Assembly (NCBI GenBank): GCA_934636715.1
Contig: CAKUBE010000007.1
Span: 1-64,000 of the forward strand
Origin: an uncultured Arachnia sp.
GTDB lineage: Bacteria; Actinomycetota; Actinomycetes; Propionibacteriales; Propionibacteriaceae
Direction of reading: 5' to 3'
Length of the DNA: 64,000 nucleotides
The notes beneath the pieces are model-generated. The model was not told where the DNA came from, ran no database searches, and saw only the letters and a program-made list of their open reading frames with translations. Numbering within the stretch: position 1 is the first letter of the stretch; the number at the start of each line of letters is the position of its first letter. Positions 34,371-43,723 of this stretch are shown piece after piece. A program made the translations under genes and the position numbers.

Positions 34371-34970
34371 ATGCGTCTCCTCCTCATTCGGCACGGCCAA
34401 ACCCAGTCCAATGTCAATCAGGAGCTGGACACCGCGTTTCCGGGCGCGCCGCTCAACGAGACGGGGTTGGCGCAGGCGGAGGCGCTCGTCGACGCCCTCG
34501 TGGACGAGCGGATCGACGCGCTGTACTGCTCGACGCTGACCCGCGCGCAGCAGACCGCGGCACCGCTGGCTGCGGCCCGCGATCTGGAGGCGGTGATCGT
34601 CGACGGCATCCAGGAGATCGCCGCCGGGGTCGAGGAGATGAGCACCAATTGGCGGCCGTATGTCGAGATGCTGCACTCGTGGTCGCCGACGAACCTCGAC
34701 GTCGGCCTCGAGGGCGGAGAGACCGCGCGTCAGTTCGTCTCGCGGTTCACCAACGCCGTCGCGGCCATCGAGCAGGCGGGCGACGAGCACGTGGCCCTGG
34801 TCAGCCACGGCGCTGCGCTGCGCGTGTGGGCGCTGACGCAGGACCCGTCGATCGGCTTCGACTTCGCGCCGCATTTGGACAACACCCAGTGGATCGTGCT
34901 GAACGGCTCGATGTCGTCGGGGTGGAAGATCGAGCGCTGGGGAGACGCCTTCCCGCGGCGGCAGCAATGA
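34371..34970 (+). CDS. Histidine phosphatase family protein
   Basis: A 199-residue protein of the phosphoglycerate-mutase-like superfamily. The catalytic RHGQT motif lies at residues 7-11 (MRLLLIRHGQT), the second Arg is in STLTRAQQTA (about 56-65), and the second His is in ALVSHGAALR (about 142-151). The ATG at 34371 is chosen because it places the motif correctly. The substrate is unknown: a broad-specificity phosphatase or a sugar-phosphate phosphatase. Confidence 0.85.
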   Translation: MRLLLIRHGQTQSNVNQELDTAFPGAPLNETGLAQAEALVDALVDERIDALYCSTLTRAQQTAAPLAAARDLEAVIVDGIQEIAAGVEEMSTNWRPYVEMLHSWSPTNLDVGLEGGETARQFVSRFTNAVAAIEQAGDEHVALVSHGAALRVWALTQDPSIGFDFAPHLDNTQWIVLNGSMSSGWKIERWGDAFPRRQQ

Positions 34971-35063
34971 CTCCGGGATAGTGCTCAACTCGGCAACCGG
35001 CCAGGCGGGTGACCGACGGAGCGGCGCGGCCCGGGCGTTGGCGGCACCCATAGACTGGGACGC

Positions 35064-35486
35064 ATGGGCAAGGTTGGCGTATTCATCAAGACGGCGAGCG
35101 GGATCCTCGCGACGTCGCTGGCGCTGCTGACAGCGATGCGCGAGAATCCACAGATCGCCGAAGGCATCGATTCGGCCATCGACAAGCTCAAGAAGGCCAC
35201 CAACTCGCAGAACCCGAAGCTGCGGTTCGACGCGAAGCTCGCGGCCATCGACGCCGCGGCGGACGCCGTCGAGCAGTCGTTCCCGGGCGCGGCCGAGCCC
35301 GCGGGCTGGCGGCGGCAGGCCCAGGCGCTTCGCGTCCGCGGCGAACTGGCCTGGCACTCCAACACCGGCGGGCACCGGCGCAAGGCGATGAAGGCCCTGA
35401 ACGCGGAGACCGCGGAGGTGCTGGCCGACGTCAACGCCCGCCTGATCGACCTCCAAGGCGTCGGCTCCCCCGAGCTAGATGCCTAG
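35064..35486 (+). CDS. Hypothetical protein, 140 residues
   Basis: The product is not recognised. It is a mostly helical, Ala- and Lys-rich soluble protein beginning MGKVGVFIKTASGILATSL with a weakly hydrophobic N-terminus, followed by an IDSAIDKLKKAT segment and a His/Arg-rich middle (WHSNTGGHRRKAMKAL). Codon use matches its neighbours, a TAGACT -10-like box lies about 14 bp upstream of the ATG, and no overlapping alternative gene is convincing. It is followed by dispersed repeat C and folP2. Confidence 0.6.
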   Translation: MGKVGVFIKTASGILATSLALLTAMRENPQIAEGIDSAIDKLKKATNSQNPKLRFDAKLAAIDAAADAVEQSFPGAAEPAGWRRQAQALRVRGELAWHSNTGGHRRKAMKALNAETAEVLADVNARLIDLQGVGSPELDA

Positions 35487-35510
35487 CCGCGAGAACCGAT
35501 GTGGCCACGA

Positions 35511-35560
35511 CCGCTGGTTGAGCCGGGCCGCGACGAAGGAGCGCCCGTGTCGAAACCAAT
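35511..35560. repeat. Dispersed repeat C copy overlapping the folP2 start
   Basis: CCGCTGGTTGAGCC (35511-35524), CGACGAAGGAGCG (35531-35543), GTGTCGAAACCAATA (35547-35561). The same layout recurs at 50118-50178 and, more diverged, at 50030-50098, 59223-59280 and 21881-21933. It provides the in-frame GTG at 35547. Confidence 0.75.
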
Positions 35561-36491
35561 AAGCCCGACCCCATTGATCCTGCGGGGGCAGCGGTTCGAC
35601 GCCGCCCGCCCTGCCGTGATGGGCATCGTCAACCGCACCCCTGACTCCTTCTACGCGCCCGCCCGTCATGCCGACAACGAGGCCGCCGTCGCCCGCGCCG
35701 TGCAGATGGTGACTGAGGGCGTCGGCATCGTCGACGTCGGCGGCGTGCGCGCCGGTCAGGAGGGAGACTGGGTCGAGGCCGCGGAGGAGATCGACCGGGT
35801 CCGCCCCGTGCTCGCCGCGCTGCGCGATCGCGTCCCGCACCTGATCCTCTCCCTCGACACGTGGCGGGCCGAGGTGGCCGACGCGTGCGCGGGCCTCGTG
35901 GACCTCGTCAACGACACCTGGCAGGGGGCCGATCCCGAGCTCGTCGGCGTCGCCGCGGCGACCGGCGCCGGGTACGTCGTCTCGCACACCGGCGGGCTGC
36001 CGCCGCGCACCGACCCCGTCGACATCGACTACGGACCCGACGACGCCGTGGTCGAGGACGTGCTCCGGGTCCTCCGCGACGGCGCCGCACGCGCCCGGGC
36101 CGCAGGCCTGCCCCGCGAGCGGATCCTGGTGGATCCCACGCTGGACTTCGGCAAGACGACCCTCGACTCGCTCGCGCTCGTGGCGCACACGGCCAGGATC
36201 GTCGAGCTGGGTTACCCGGTGCTGCAGGCGATCAGCCGGAAGGACTTCGTCGGCGAGACGCTCGACCTCCCCATCGACGAGCGACTGGAGGGAACGCTCG
36301 CGGCCACGGCGATCGCGGCCTGGCAGGGGGCGACGGTGTTCCGCGCGCACGACGTCCGGGCCACGCGCCGCGTCCTCGACATGGTGGCCAGCATCCGCGG
36401 CGACCGCCCGCCGTCGCTGTCGGTCCGGGGCCGACCCACCACCGATGCTTCCGGTTCCGGCAAGGATACGGCAGGGGATTTCGCCGGCTAA
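35547..36491 (+). CDS. folP2: Dihydropteroate-synthase-like FolP2 protein
   Basis: A 314-residue TIM-barrel protein of the FolP2 type rather than canonical FolP. NRTPDSFY (about 29-36) replaces NVTPDSF, VDVGGVRAG (about 63-71) replaces DIGGESTRPG, LSLDTWRAEVADAC and LVNDTWQGADPE follow, and SHTGGLPPRT replaces the MH motif. In mycobacteria FolP2 is encoded separately from folP1 and does not appear to be the main dihydropteroate synthase. The start is uncertain: GTG 35547 lies in the dispersed repeat, while TTG 35574 would skip nine codons. The open frame reaches 35499 only through repeat sequence. Confidence 0.85.
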   Translation: MSKPISPTPLILRGQRFDAARPAVMGIVNRTPDSFYAPARHADNEAAVARAVQMVTEGVGIVDVGGVRAGQEGDWVEAAEEIDRVRPVLAALRDRVPHLILSLDTWRAEVADACAGLVDLVNDTWQGADPELVGVAAATGAGYVVSHTGGLPPRTDPVDIDYGPDDAVVEDVLRVLRDGAARARAAGLPRERILVDPTLDFGKTTLDSLALVAHTARIVELGYPVLQAISRKDFVGETLDLPIDERLEGTLAATAIAAWQGATVFRAHDVRATRRVLDMVASIRGDRPPSLSVRGRPTTDASGSGKDTAGDFAG

Positions 36492-36571
36492 TCCGCCCCC
36501 CAGGTCCGCGGCGAAGGGCGCTCGACTACTGTTTGTCGCAGGGTCGAAAGCCCGAAGAAAGACGGAGACCG

Positions 36572-38440
36572 ATGAGCGATCAAGCTACGAGTGCGGCCGA
36601 CATCAGCCTGGCCGCGGACTTCGAGACTCCCTCCCAGGCGGACTGGGAGAGGGAGGTCCTGAAGGTCCTCAACCGCAGGCGCCCCGAAGGCAAGGAACTG
36701 GGCATCGAGCAGGCGTACAAGCGCCTGACGAGCACCACTGTCGACGGGCTGAGCATCAAGCCGCTGTACACCCGAGAGGACGGCCCCGAGGAGCTCGGCT
36801 ACCCCGGCGTCGCCCCGTTCACCCGCGGCACCACGCTGCGCGACGGCGAGATGGACGCTTGGCATGTTGCCCAGCTGCACGAGACCCCCGACGCGGCGGA
36901 GACGACGCGCAACATCCTGAACGACCTGGAGCGGGGCTGCACCGCGGTCTACCTGCGGGTCGACCCGGACGCGGTCGCCGTCGACGACGTGGCCACGGTG
37001 CTCCGTGACGTGATGCTCGACCTCGCGCCGGTGTACCTGACGAGCCGCACGCAGCAGCTCGAGGCCGCCCACGCGCTGGCCGCGGTGTTCGCCGCCAGCC
37101 ACCACACGCAGGCCGTCGAGGGCAACCTCGGCGTCGACCCGATCGGCGCGGCCGCGCTCGCCGGCACCGAGGCCGACCTCTCGGTCCTCGCCGAGGCCGT
37201 GGAGATCGCGAAGCCCTACCCGAAGGTCACCCCGATCGTCGTCGACGCGACGGTGTACAACAACGCCGGCGCGGGCGACGTCCACGAGCTGGCCTACGCC
37301 ATTGCCGTCGGCGTCGAGTACGTGCGGGCCCTGATCGACGCCGGCCTCAGCGCCGACGACGCGTTCGGCCAGATCCTGTTCCGCGTCAGCGCGGGCACCG
37401 ACCAGTTCCTCACCATCTCCCGGCTGCGCGCGCTGCGCGAGCTGTGGTCCCGCGTGGGCGAGGTTCTCGGCGTCGCCCCGGAGAAGCGCGGCGCGGTCCA
37501 GCACGCGGTCACCTCGGAGCGCCAGCTCTCCCGCGACGACACCTACGTCAACGTGCTGCGCGGCACCATCTCCTGCTTCGCGGCCGCGGTCGGCGGCGCG
37601 GAGATCCAGACGGTGCTGCCGTTCGACACCGTGATCGGCCTGCCCGACGAGCTCGCCCGCCGCATCGCGCGCAACACGCAGATCGCGCTGGCCGAGGAGT
37701 CCAACATCGGCCGCGTCAACGATCCCGCGGGCGGCGCCTGGTTCGTCGAGTCGATGACCCAGCAGCTGGGCGCGAAGGCGTGGGAGGTCTTCCAGGGCCT
37801 CGACGCCGAGGGCTTCGCCGCGGCGCTGGCCGACGGCACCGTCGCGGCCCAGCTCGCCGACGTGAAGGCCGCGCGCGCAAAGGGCCTCTCGACCCGCAGG
37901 ATCCCGCTGACCGGCGTGTCGATGTTCCCGAACTACACCGAGTCGCTGCCCGCGCGGCAGGCCCGCCCCGAGGCCCCGGCCTCCGGCGGCCTCGCGCTCA
38001 CGCGCGACTCGCAGGTCTTCGAGGACCTCCGCGACCGTTCCGACGCCGCGCGCGCCGCGGGCAACGGCCCGAAGGTGCTGCTGGCCTGCCTGGGCGCCCG
38101 CCGCGACTTCGGCGGACGCGAGGGCTTCACCTCGAACCTGTACCACGTGGGAGGGATCGAGACCGTGCTCGCCGAGGGCTCCACGCCCGAGGACTTCGCG
38201 CGCCAGCTCATCGAGGCGGGCGCGAAGGTCGCCGTGCTGTGCTCGAGCGCGAAGGTGTACGCCGCGCAGGGCATCGCCGTCGCCGAGGCGCTGCGCGCCG
38301 CCGGGGCCGAGCAGGTGCTCGTCGCCGGCCAGATCGCGGAGCTGGGCGAGGGCGGCGAGGCCGCCGTCGACGGCAACGTGTTCGACGGAATGAACGTGGT
38401 CGATCTCCTGACCACCACGCTGGAGAAGTTGGGAGCCTGA
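36572..38440 (+). CDS. mutA: Methylmalonyl-CoA mutase small (beta) subunit
   Basis: A 622-residue subunit pairing with MutB. The N-terminal TIM-barrel domain (about 30-430) includes [25 protein letters not shown] and [20 protein letters not shown] segments. The C-terminal cobalamin-fold domain (about 470-620) lacks the DxHxxG adenosylcobalamin motif, as expected for the non-catalytic subunit. The ATG at 36572 gives MSDQATSA and sits 6 bp after a GGAGA ribosome-binding site. It is followed 4 bp later by mutB. The heterodimer interconverts succinyl-CoA and methylmalonyl-CoA in propionate metabolism. Confidence 0.95.
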   Translation: MSDQATSAADISLAADFETPSQADWEREVLKVLNRRRPEGKELGIEQAYKRLTSTTVDGLSIKPLYTREDGPEELGYPGVAPFTRGTTLRDGEMDAWHVAQLHETPDAAETTRNILNDLERGCTAVYLRVDPDAVAVDDVATVLRDVMLDLAPVYLTSRTQQLEAAHALAAVFAASHHTQAVEGNLGVDPIGAAALAGTEADLSVLAEAVEIAKPYPKVTPIVVDATVYNNAGAGDVHELAYAIAVGVEYVRALIDAGLSADDAFGQILFRVSAGTDQFLTISRLRALRELWSRVGEVLGVAPEKRGAVQHAVTSERQLSRDDTYVNVLRGTISCFAAAVGGAEIQTVLPFDTVIGLPDELARRIARNTQIALAEESNIGRVNDPAGGAWFVESMTQQLGAKAWEVFQGLDAEGFAAALADGTVAAQLADVKAARAKGLSTRRIPLTGVSMFPNYTESLPARQARPEAPASGGLALTRDSQVFEDLRDRSDAARAAGNGPKVLLACLGARRDFGGREGFTSNLYHVGGIETVLAEGSTPEDFARQLIEAGAKVAVLCSSAKVYAAQGIAVAEALRAAGAEQVLVAGQIAELGEGGEAAVDGNVFDGMNVVDLLTTTLEKLGA

Positions 38441-38444
38441 CACC

Positions 38445-40625
38445 ATGACCATCCCCCGTTTCACCGACGTGCCGCTGAGCGCGAGCATCCCGGCCGACGC
38501 CGCTGAGCAGTTCGATCTGCTGAACGCCGCCGTCGGGCACTCCGCCGGGTGGCAGACACCGGAGCACATCCTGGTGCCCACGCTGTTCACGGAGAAGGAC
38601 CTCGCCGGTCTCGACTTCCTGGACACCCGCCCGGGCATCCCGCCGTTCCTACGCGGCCCCTACTCGACGATGTACGTCAACCAGCCGTGGACCGTCCGCC
38701 AGTACGCGGGCTTCTCCACCGCCGAGGAGTCCAACGCGTTCTACCGCCGCAACCTGGCCGCCGGCCAGAAGGGCCTGTCGATCGCGTTCGACCTCGCGAC
38801 CCACCGCGGCTACGACTCTGACCACCCGCGCGTGACCGGCGACGTCGGCATGGCGGGCGTCGCCGTCGACTCGATCCTCGACATGCGCCAGCTGTTCGAC
38901 GGCATCCCGCTCGACCAGATGTCGGTATCGATGACCATGAACGGCGCGGTGCTCCCGGTGCTCGCGCTCTACGTCGTCGCCGCGGAGGAGCAGGGCGTCA
39001 AGCCCGAGCAGCTCGCCGGAACCATTCAGAACGACATTCTGAAGGAGTTCATGGTCCGCAACACCTACATCTACCCGCCGCAGCCCTCGATGAAGATCAT
39101 CGCCGACATCTTCGCCTTCACCTCGGCGAACATGCCCCGGTTCAACTCGATCTCCATCTCCGGCTACCACATGCAGGAGGCGGGTGCGACGGCCGACATC
39201 GAGATGGCCTACACCCTGGCCGACGGCGTGGAGTACATCCGCGCGGGCGAGTCGGTGGGCCTGAACGTCGACCAGTTCGCCCCTCGCCTGTCGTTCTTCT
39301 GGGCGATCGGCATGAACTTCTACATGGAGGTCGCGAAGATGCGGGCCGCGCGCCTGCTGTGGGCGCGCCTCGTGCGGGAGTTCGGGCCGAAGAACCCGAA
39401 GTCGATGAGCCTGCGCACGCACTCGCAGACCTCCGGCTGGTCGCTGACCGCGCAGGACGTCTACAACAACGTGGTGCGCACGTGCATCGAGGCCATGGGA
39501 GCGACGCAGGGGCACACCCAGTCGCTGCACACCAACGCGCTCGACGAGGCCATCGCGCTGCCGACGGACTTCTCGGCCCGCATCGCCCGCAACACCCAGC
39601 TGTTCCTGCAGCAGGAGTCGGGCACGACCCGCACCGTCGACCCCTGGGCCGGCTCCGCGTACGTCGAGTCGCTGACGAAGAAGCTCGCCGACAAGGCCTG
39701 GAGCCTGATCCAGGAGGTCGAGCAGGCCGGCGGCATGGCGAAGGCCATCGAGGCGGGCATCCCGAAGATGCGCATCGAGGAGGCCTCCGCCCGCACGCAG
39801 GCCCGCATCGACTCCGGCCGTCAGCCGGTGCTCGGCGTCAACAAGTACCAGCTGGACAACGAGGACGCCCTCGAGGTGCTGAAGGTCGACAACAAGGCGG
39901 TGCGCGAGGCGCAGATCGCGAAGCTCGAGCGCCTGCGCGCCGAGCGCGACGAGGCCGACACCCAGGAGAAGCTGGAGCGCCTCACCTGGGCCGCGGCGAA
40001 TCCGGACGCGACCGATCCGGACCGCAACCTGCTGAAGCTGGCCATCGACGCGGCGCGCGCCAAGGCGTCGGGCGGAGAGATCTCCGACGCGCTGGAGAAG
40101 GTCTACGGGCGCTACACCGCGCAGATCCGTACCATCTCCGGTGTGTACAACCAGGAGGCCGGCTCGAACGAGTCGATCAAGACCGCCCGCCAGCTGGTGG
40201 AGGAGTTCGAGGCGAAGGAGGGGCGTCGTCCCCGCATCCTGATCGCCAAGATGGGCCAGGATGGCCACGACCGCGGCCAGAAGGTCATCGCGACGGCGTT
40301 CGCCGACCTCGGCATGGACGTCGACGTAGGCCCCCTGTTCCAGACCCCCGAGGAGGCCGCGCGCCAGGCCGTCGAGTCCGACGTGCACGTCGTGGGCGCC
40401 TCCTCCCTCGCGGCCGGCCACCTCACCCTGGTGCCCGAGCTGCGCAAGGAGCTGGACAAGCTGGGTCGCCAGGACATGATGATCGTCGTCGGCGGCGTCA
40501 TCCCCGCGCAGGACTTCGACGAGCTCCGTGCCAACGGGGCCGACGCGATCTACCCGCCCGGCACGATCATCCCGGAGTCCGCCGTCGACCTGCTGGAGAA
40601 GCTGCTCGCCCAGCTCGACGACTGA
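38445..40625 (+). CDS. mutB: Methylmalonyl-CoA mutase large (alpha) subunit
   Basis: The 726-residue catalytic subunit. The substrate-binding barrel has [20 protein letters not shown] (about 71-90), [19 protein letters not shown] (about 112-130), and [13 protein letters not shown] (about 237-249). The C-terminal B12 domain carries the base-off/His-on motif in [14 protein letters not shown], i.e. DxHxxG (about 600-613), and [10 protein letters not shown] near 651. The length equals Propionibacterium MutB (728). It forms an operon with mutA; meaB follows after an intervening opposite-strand gene. Confidence 0.97.
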   Translation: MTIPRFTDVPLSASIPADAAEQFDLLNAAVGHSAGWQTPEHILVPTLFTEKDLAGLDFLDTRPGIPPFLRGPYSTMYVNQPWTVRQYAGFSTAEESNAFYRRNLAAGQKGLSIAFDLATHRGYDSDHPRVTGDVGMAGVAVDSILDMRQLFDGIPLDQMSVSMTMNGAVLPVLALYVVAAEEQGVKPEQLAGTIQNDILKEFMVRNTYIYPPQPSMKIIADIFAFTSANMPRFNSISISGYHMQEAGATADIEMAYTLADGVEYIRAGESVGLNVDQFAPRLSFFWAIGMNFYMEVAKMRAARLLWARLVREFGPKNPKSMSLRTHSQTSGWSLTAQDVYNNVVRTCIEAMGATQGHTQSLHTNALDEAIALPTDFSARIARNTQLFLQQESGTTRTVDPWAGSAYVESLTKKLADKAWSLIQEVEQAGGMAKAIEAGIPKMRIEEASARTQARIDSGRQPVLGVNKYQLDNEDALEVLKVDNKAVREAQIAKLERLRAERDEADTQEKLERLTWAAANPDATDPDRNLLKLAIDAARAKASGGEISDALEKVYGRYTAQIRTISGVYNQEAGSNESIKTARQLVEEFEAKEGRRPRILIAKMGQDGHDRGQKVIATAFADLGMDVDVGPLFQTPEEAARQAVESDVHVVGASSLAAGHLTLVPELRKELDKLGRQDMMIVVGGVIPAQDFDELRANGADAIYPPGTIIPESAVDLLEKLLAQLDD

Positions 40626-40640
40626 CCGCCACCCGATCGC

Positions 40641-40686
40641 TAAGAGGGAGGGTTGGTACCAAGCTTGGTACCAACCCTCCCTCTTA
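40641..40686. terminator. Perfect 46-bp palindrome between convergent mutB and deacetylase genes
   Basis: Two 23-nt halves (40641-40663 and 40664-40686) are exact complements with no spacer. The centre is AAGCTT, flanked by GGTACC and AGAGGGAGGG. It lies 15 bp after the mutB stop and 21 bp before the deacetylase stop. It probably acts as a bidirectional transcript end, but it is far longer and more perfect than needed for that. Confidence 0.8.
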
Positions 40687-40707
40687 AGCGTCAGGCCCGG
40701 TTCGGGA

Positions 40708-41394
40708 TCAGCACTTCACCTTCGACGGCTTCGCCTTCACCGCACCGGTGTTCTTGCACAGCTTGACGCCCTTCTTGCTCAAGCCGCTCTTGATCTTCTT
40801 CACCGTCGACGCGTTGAAGCCGTTCCACTGCATGTGCATCAGGACCGTGTCGCCCTTGCGGGCGTTGTTCACGACGTAGCTGACCAGCTGCGAGCTGCTC
40901 TTGCCGCGCCAGTCGTTGGTGTCGACCGTCCAGGTCCAGATCTTCATCCCGACGGCCGCGTAGGCCTTCTTCACCGTCGCGTTGTAGGCGCCGTACGGCG
41001 GGCGGCCGTAGGTGGTGACGACGCCGGGCTTGCCGAGCTCCTTCTTCATGCCGGCGTAGCTGAGCGTCCGCAGGTCCGGGTGGGTGATCGAATGGTTGAA
41101 CACGTAGTGGCCCATCTTGCGGGCGTACTTCGCGTCGAACTTCCCGGCCTTGATGCAGGTGCCCGTCGGGAACAGCGCGACCCGGACGCCCATGTCGCTG
41201 AACGCCTTGACGGTCTTCTTGAACGACGACAGCGACTTCGGGCAGTCGTCGAACGTCAGGATCACCTTGTTCGACGTGTTCGGCCCGCGGCTGATCGAGT
41301 AGCCCGCGGCCTGGGCGGGCGACGTCGCCACCCCCGAGGCGACGACGAGACTCAGGGCGAAGAGAACGGCGGCGATGAGACGTGGCACGCGCAT
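40708..41394 (-). CDS. Secreted polysaccharide deacetylase (NodB/CE4 family)
   Basis: A 228-residue exported protein. The signal peptide is about 1-29 (LFALSLVVASGVATSPAQAAG). The CE4 domain begins with VILTFDDCPK (about 43-52; Asp-Asp catalytic and metal ligands), has the metal-binding HSITHPDL (about 100-107) and RPPYGAYN (about 130-137), and TWTVDTNDW near 155. The C-terminal basic tail contains two Cys. It probably deacetylates peptidoglycan or another N-acetylated glycan. It is convergent with mutB. Confidence 0.88.
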   Translation of the reverse strand: MRVPRLIAAVLFALSLVVASGVATSPAQAAGYSISRGPNTSNKVILTFDDCPKSLSSFKKTVKAFSDMGVRVALFPTGTCIKAGKFDAKYARKMGHYVFNHSITHPDLRTLSYAGMKKELGKPGVVTTYGRPPYGAYNATVKKAYAAVGMKIWTWTVDTNDWRGKSSSQLVSYVVNNARKGDTVLMHMQWNGFNASTVKKIKSGLSKKGVKLCKNTGAVKAKPSKVKC

Positions 41395-41456
41395 GGTGAC
41401 CTCCCGGCTAGAACCCCAGCCTACGCCCGATCGCGCCGGGCGATAGGGTGAGGCGC

Positions 41457-42476
41457 ATGCGTAGGTTGAGCGTGCCGGAGCTGGTCGACGGGATCGAGGC
41501 GGGCAACCGCGGGTACATCGCGCGGGCCATCACGTTGGTCGAGTCGACGAAGCCCGCCCATCGCGAGCAGGCGCACGAACTCCTTCAACTCCTCGCGCCG
41601 CGGACGGGCAACGCGTTCCGCGTCGGCATCTCCGGCGTCCCCGGGGCGGGCAAGTCGACGTTCATCAACGCCATGGGGCAGAAGCTGATCACCGAGCGCG
41701 GGCATCAGGTGGCCGTGCTCGCCGTCGACCCCAGCTCGTCGCGCACGGGCGGCTCCATTCTGGGCGACCGCACGCGCATGGGCGAGCTCGCCATGAGCGA
41801 CCAGGCGTTCATCCGGCCCTCCCCCTCCGCGGGGCACCTCGGCGGGGTCGCGCGCGCCACGCGCGAGTCGATGCTGGTGCTCGAGGCGGCCGGATTCGAC
41901 GTCGTGCTGGTCGAGACCGTCGGCGTCGGGCAGTCCGAGGTCGCCGTCCACGGCATGACGGACACGTTCCTCATGCTGCAGGTCGCCCGCACCGGCGACC
42001 AGCTGCAGGGCATCAAGCGCGGCATCCTCGAGCTGGCAGACGTCATCGGCATCACGAAGGCCGACGGCGACAACCTCCAGGCCGCGCGGGTCGCGGCCCG
42101 CGAGCTCACCATCGCCATGAAGCTGATCACCTCGGACACCAGCAAGCGCCGCGCCCCCGTCCTCACCTGCTCCAGCTACACCGGCGAGGGGCTCGACGAG
42201 CTCTGGGACGCCGTCACGAAGCACCGCGCGGAGCTGGAGGCGGCCGGCACGCTGTCCGAACGGCGCCGCACCCAGCAGCGCGACTGGCTCTGGAACCTCG
42301 TCCGGGACGAGTTGATGGAGACCCTGCGCACCGCTCCGACGGTGCGGGCCGCGGCTGAACGCGTCGAGGCGGCCATAGACCAGGAGGCCCTCAGCGCCCT
42401 CGAAGGCGCCGAGCAGCTGCTGCGCGCCTTCGCCGAGGCCGTACCCACACTCCCCTGGGGACAACCCCGTTCATAA
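41457..42476 (+). CDS. meaB: Methylmalonyl-CoA mutase-associated GTPase (G3E family)
   Basis: A 339-residue GTPase that protects and reloads methylmalonyl-CoA mutase with adenosylcobalamin. The Walker A motif GVPGAGKST lies at about 61-69, VDPSSSRTGGSILGDRTRM at about 91-109, the ETVGVGQSE switch III region at about 155-163, and the ITKADGDN base-recognition motif at about 200-207. ATG 41457 (MRRLSVPELV) is preferred; GTG 41448 is an in-frame alternative. It is close to mutAB but separated by one opposite-strand gene. Confidence 0.95.
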   Translation: MRRLSVPELVDGIEAGNRGYIARAITLVESTKPAHREQAHELLQLLAPRTGNAFRVGISGVPGAGKSTFINAMGQKLITERGHQVAVLAVDPSSSRTGGSILGDRTRMGELAMSDQAFIRPSPSAGHLGGVARATRESMLVLEAAGFDVVLVETVGVGQSEVAVHGMTDTFLMLQVARTGDQLQGIKRGILELADVIGITKADGDNLQAARVAARELTIAMKLITSDTSKRRAPVLTCSSYTGEGLDELWDAVTKHRAELEAAGTLSERRRTQQRDWLWNLVRDELMETLRTAPTVRAAAERVEAAIDQEALSALEGAEQLLRAFAEAVPTLPWGQPRS

Positions 42477-42544
42477 GAGAACGCTCAGGTCAACCGGGTA
42501 GAGTGACCTTTCGCCCGACTTCCCCCCGAGCCGAGAGGAGGCGT

Positions 42545-43249
42545 ATGGGAGTCTTCAACAAGGCGGAGAAGCGCATCGAATCCGCCGTCGAGAAGGTCTT
42601 CGCGCGCGCGTTCAAGGGCTATGTGCATCCGGTCGAGATCGTCGCCGGCATTCAGCGCGAGCTCGACGCTGAGGCCAAGCTGCTCAGCCGCGAGAAGCGC
42701 CTCGTGCCCAACGTCTTCACCATCGGCCTCGCCCAGCTCGACTACGACCGGCTCGCGCCCTACTCCAAGACGCTGAACTCCGAGATCCTGCCCAGCATCC
42801 GCGACCACGCCGCGGACCGGTCCTACGTCTTCAACGGGCCCATCTCGATCGACTACGTGCTCGACGCCGCGCTGCCCACCGGGCAGTTCACCGTCGCCAG
42901 CCAGGCCGTCGCGGCCGACGCCACGGGCGTCGCCCAGCAGCAGGCGCGGCCCGGGCGCATGGTGCTCGAGGTGAACGGCACGCGGCACCCGCTGGTGGCG
43001 CCCGGCCTGCTGATCGGCCGGGGCTCGGAGGCGGACCTCCGGCTCAGCGACCCGGGCGTCTCCCGCAAGCACGCCATGATCACCGTCTCCGGCGACCCGG
43101 ACCACCCCGTCATCAGCATCGAGGACCTCGGCTCCACCAATGGCATCACGGTCAACGGGCAGCGCGTGGGGAAGTCGCGCATCGGCGAGGGGACGCGCAT
43201 CGAGATCGGCCACACCAGGATGCTGGTGCACACCCCGTCGGAGTCGTAA
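42545..43249 (+). CDS. fhaA: FHA domain protein FhaA (DUF3662)
   Basis: A 234-residue signalling scaffold. The N-terminal DUF3662 domain (about 1-115; MGVFNKAEKRIESAVEKVF) binds membrane cell-wall proteins in mycobacterial homologues. The C-terminal FHA domain (about 140-232) has GRGSEADLRLSDPGVSRKHA and DLGSTNGITVNG, with the phosphothreonine-binding Arg and Ser. A strong GAGAGGAGG precedes the ATG at 42545. It lacks the long Gly/Gln-rich linker of mycobacterial FhaA. It is the first gene of the conserved operon running to pknB. Confidence 0.93.
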   Translation: MGVFNKAEKRIESAVEKVFARAFKGYVHPVEIVAGIQRELDAEAKLLSREKRLVPNVFTIGLAQLDYDRLAPYSKTLNSEILPSIRDHAADRSYVFNGPISIDYVLDAALPTGQFTVASQAVAADATGVAQQQARPGRMVLEVNGTRHPLVAPGLLIGRGSEADLRLSDPGVSRKHAMITVSGDPDHPVISIEDLGSTNGITVNGQRVGKSRIGEGTRIEIGHTRMLVHTPSES

Positions 43250-43252
43250 CCC

Positions 43253-43720
43253 GTGTCGGACCTGATCGTCGCCGCGATCAAGATCGTCTTCCTGATCCTG
43301 CTCTGGCTCTTCATCCTCTTCGTGGCGAACGTCGTGCGCACCGATCTGTTCGGCCGCCGCGTGCCCACGTCGTCGCTGACCGCCATCCCGGCGGATCGGG
43401 GGCGCAAGCGCGGCAGGAAGCAGGCGAACCTGCCCACGCGGTTCGCCATCACGGCCGGCCCGCAGCAGGGTGCCTCCGTGCCCGTCGAGCCGACGATCAA
43501 CCTGGGCCGCGCCGCCGACTCCACGCTCCTCCTCGACGACGACTACGCCTCCGCCCGGCACGCGCAGCTGGTGCAGGTCGACCCGTCGACCTGGATGCTC
43601 AGCGACCTGCAGTCGACCAACGGCACCTACGTCAACGGCAAACAGGTGGTCGAGCCCACGAAGGTCACCGTCGGCGACGTCGTCCGGATCGGCAAGACGC
43701 TGATGCGGCTGGAGATCTAG
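43253..43720 (+). CDS. fhaB: FHA domain protein FhaB (FipA)
   Basis: A 155-residue protein starting with GTG 3 bp after fhaA. An N-terminal membrane segment (about 8-28, VFLILLWLFILFVANVV) is followed by a basic linker (RGRKRGRKQ region) and a C-terminal FHA domain (about 75-150; NLGRAADSTLLLDDDYASARHA, SDLQSTNGTYVNG). In mycobacteria it is phosphorylated by PknA/B and links kinase signalling to the divisome. Confidence 0.93.
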   Translation: MSDLIVAAIKIVFLILLWLFILFVANVVRTDLFGRRVPTSSLTAIPADRGRKRGRKQANLPTRFAITAGPQQGASVPVEPTINLGRAADSTLLLDDDYASARHAQLVQVDPSTWMLSDLQSTNGTYVNGKQVVEPTKVTVGDVVRIGKTLMRLEI

Positions 43721-43723
43721 CCG

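Noticed and set aside
36492..36571. Possible cobalamin riboswitch before mutA.
   Set aside because: The gap is only 80 bp, too short for a B12 riboswitch, and no B12-box-like sequence is visible.
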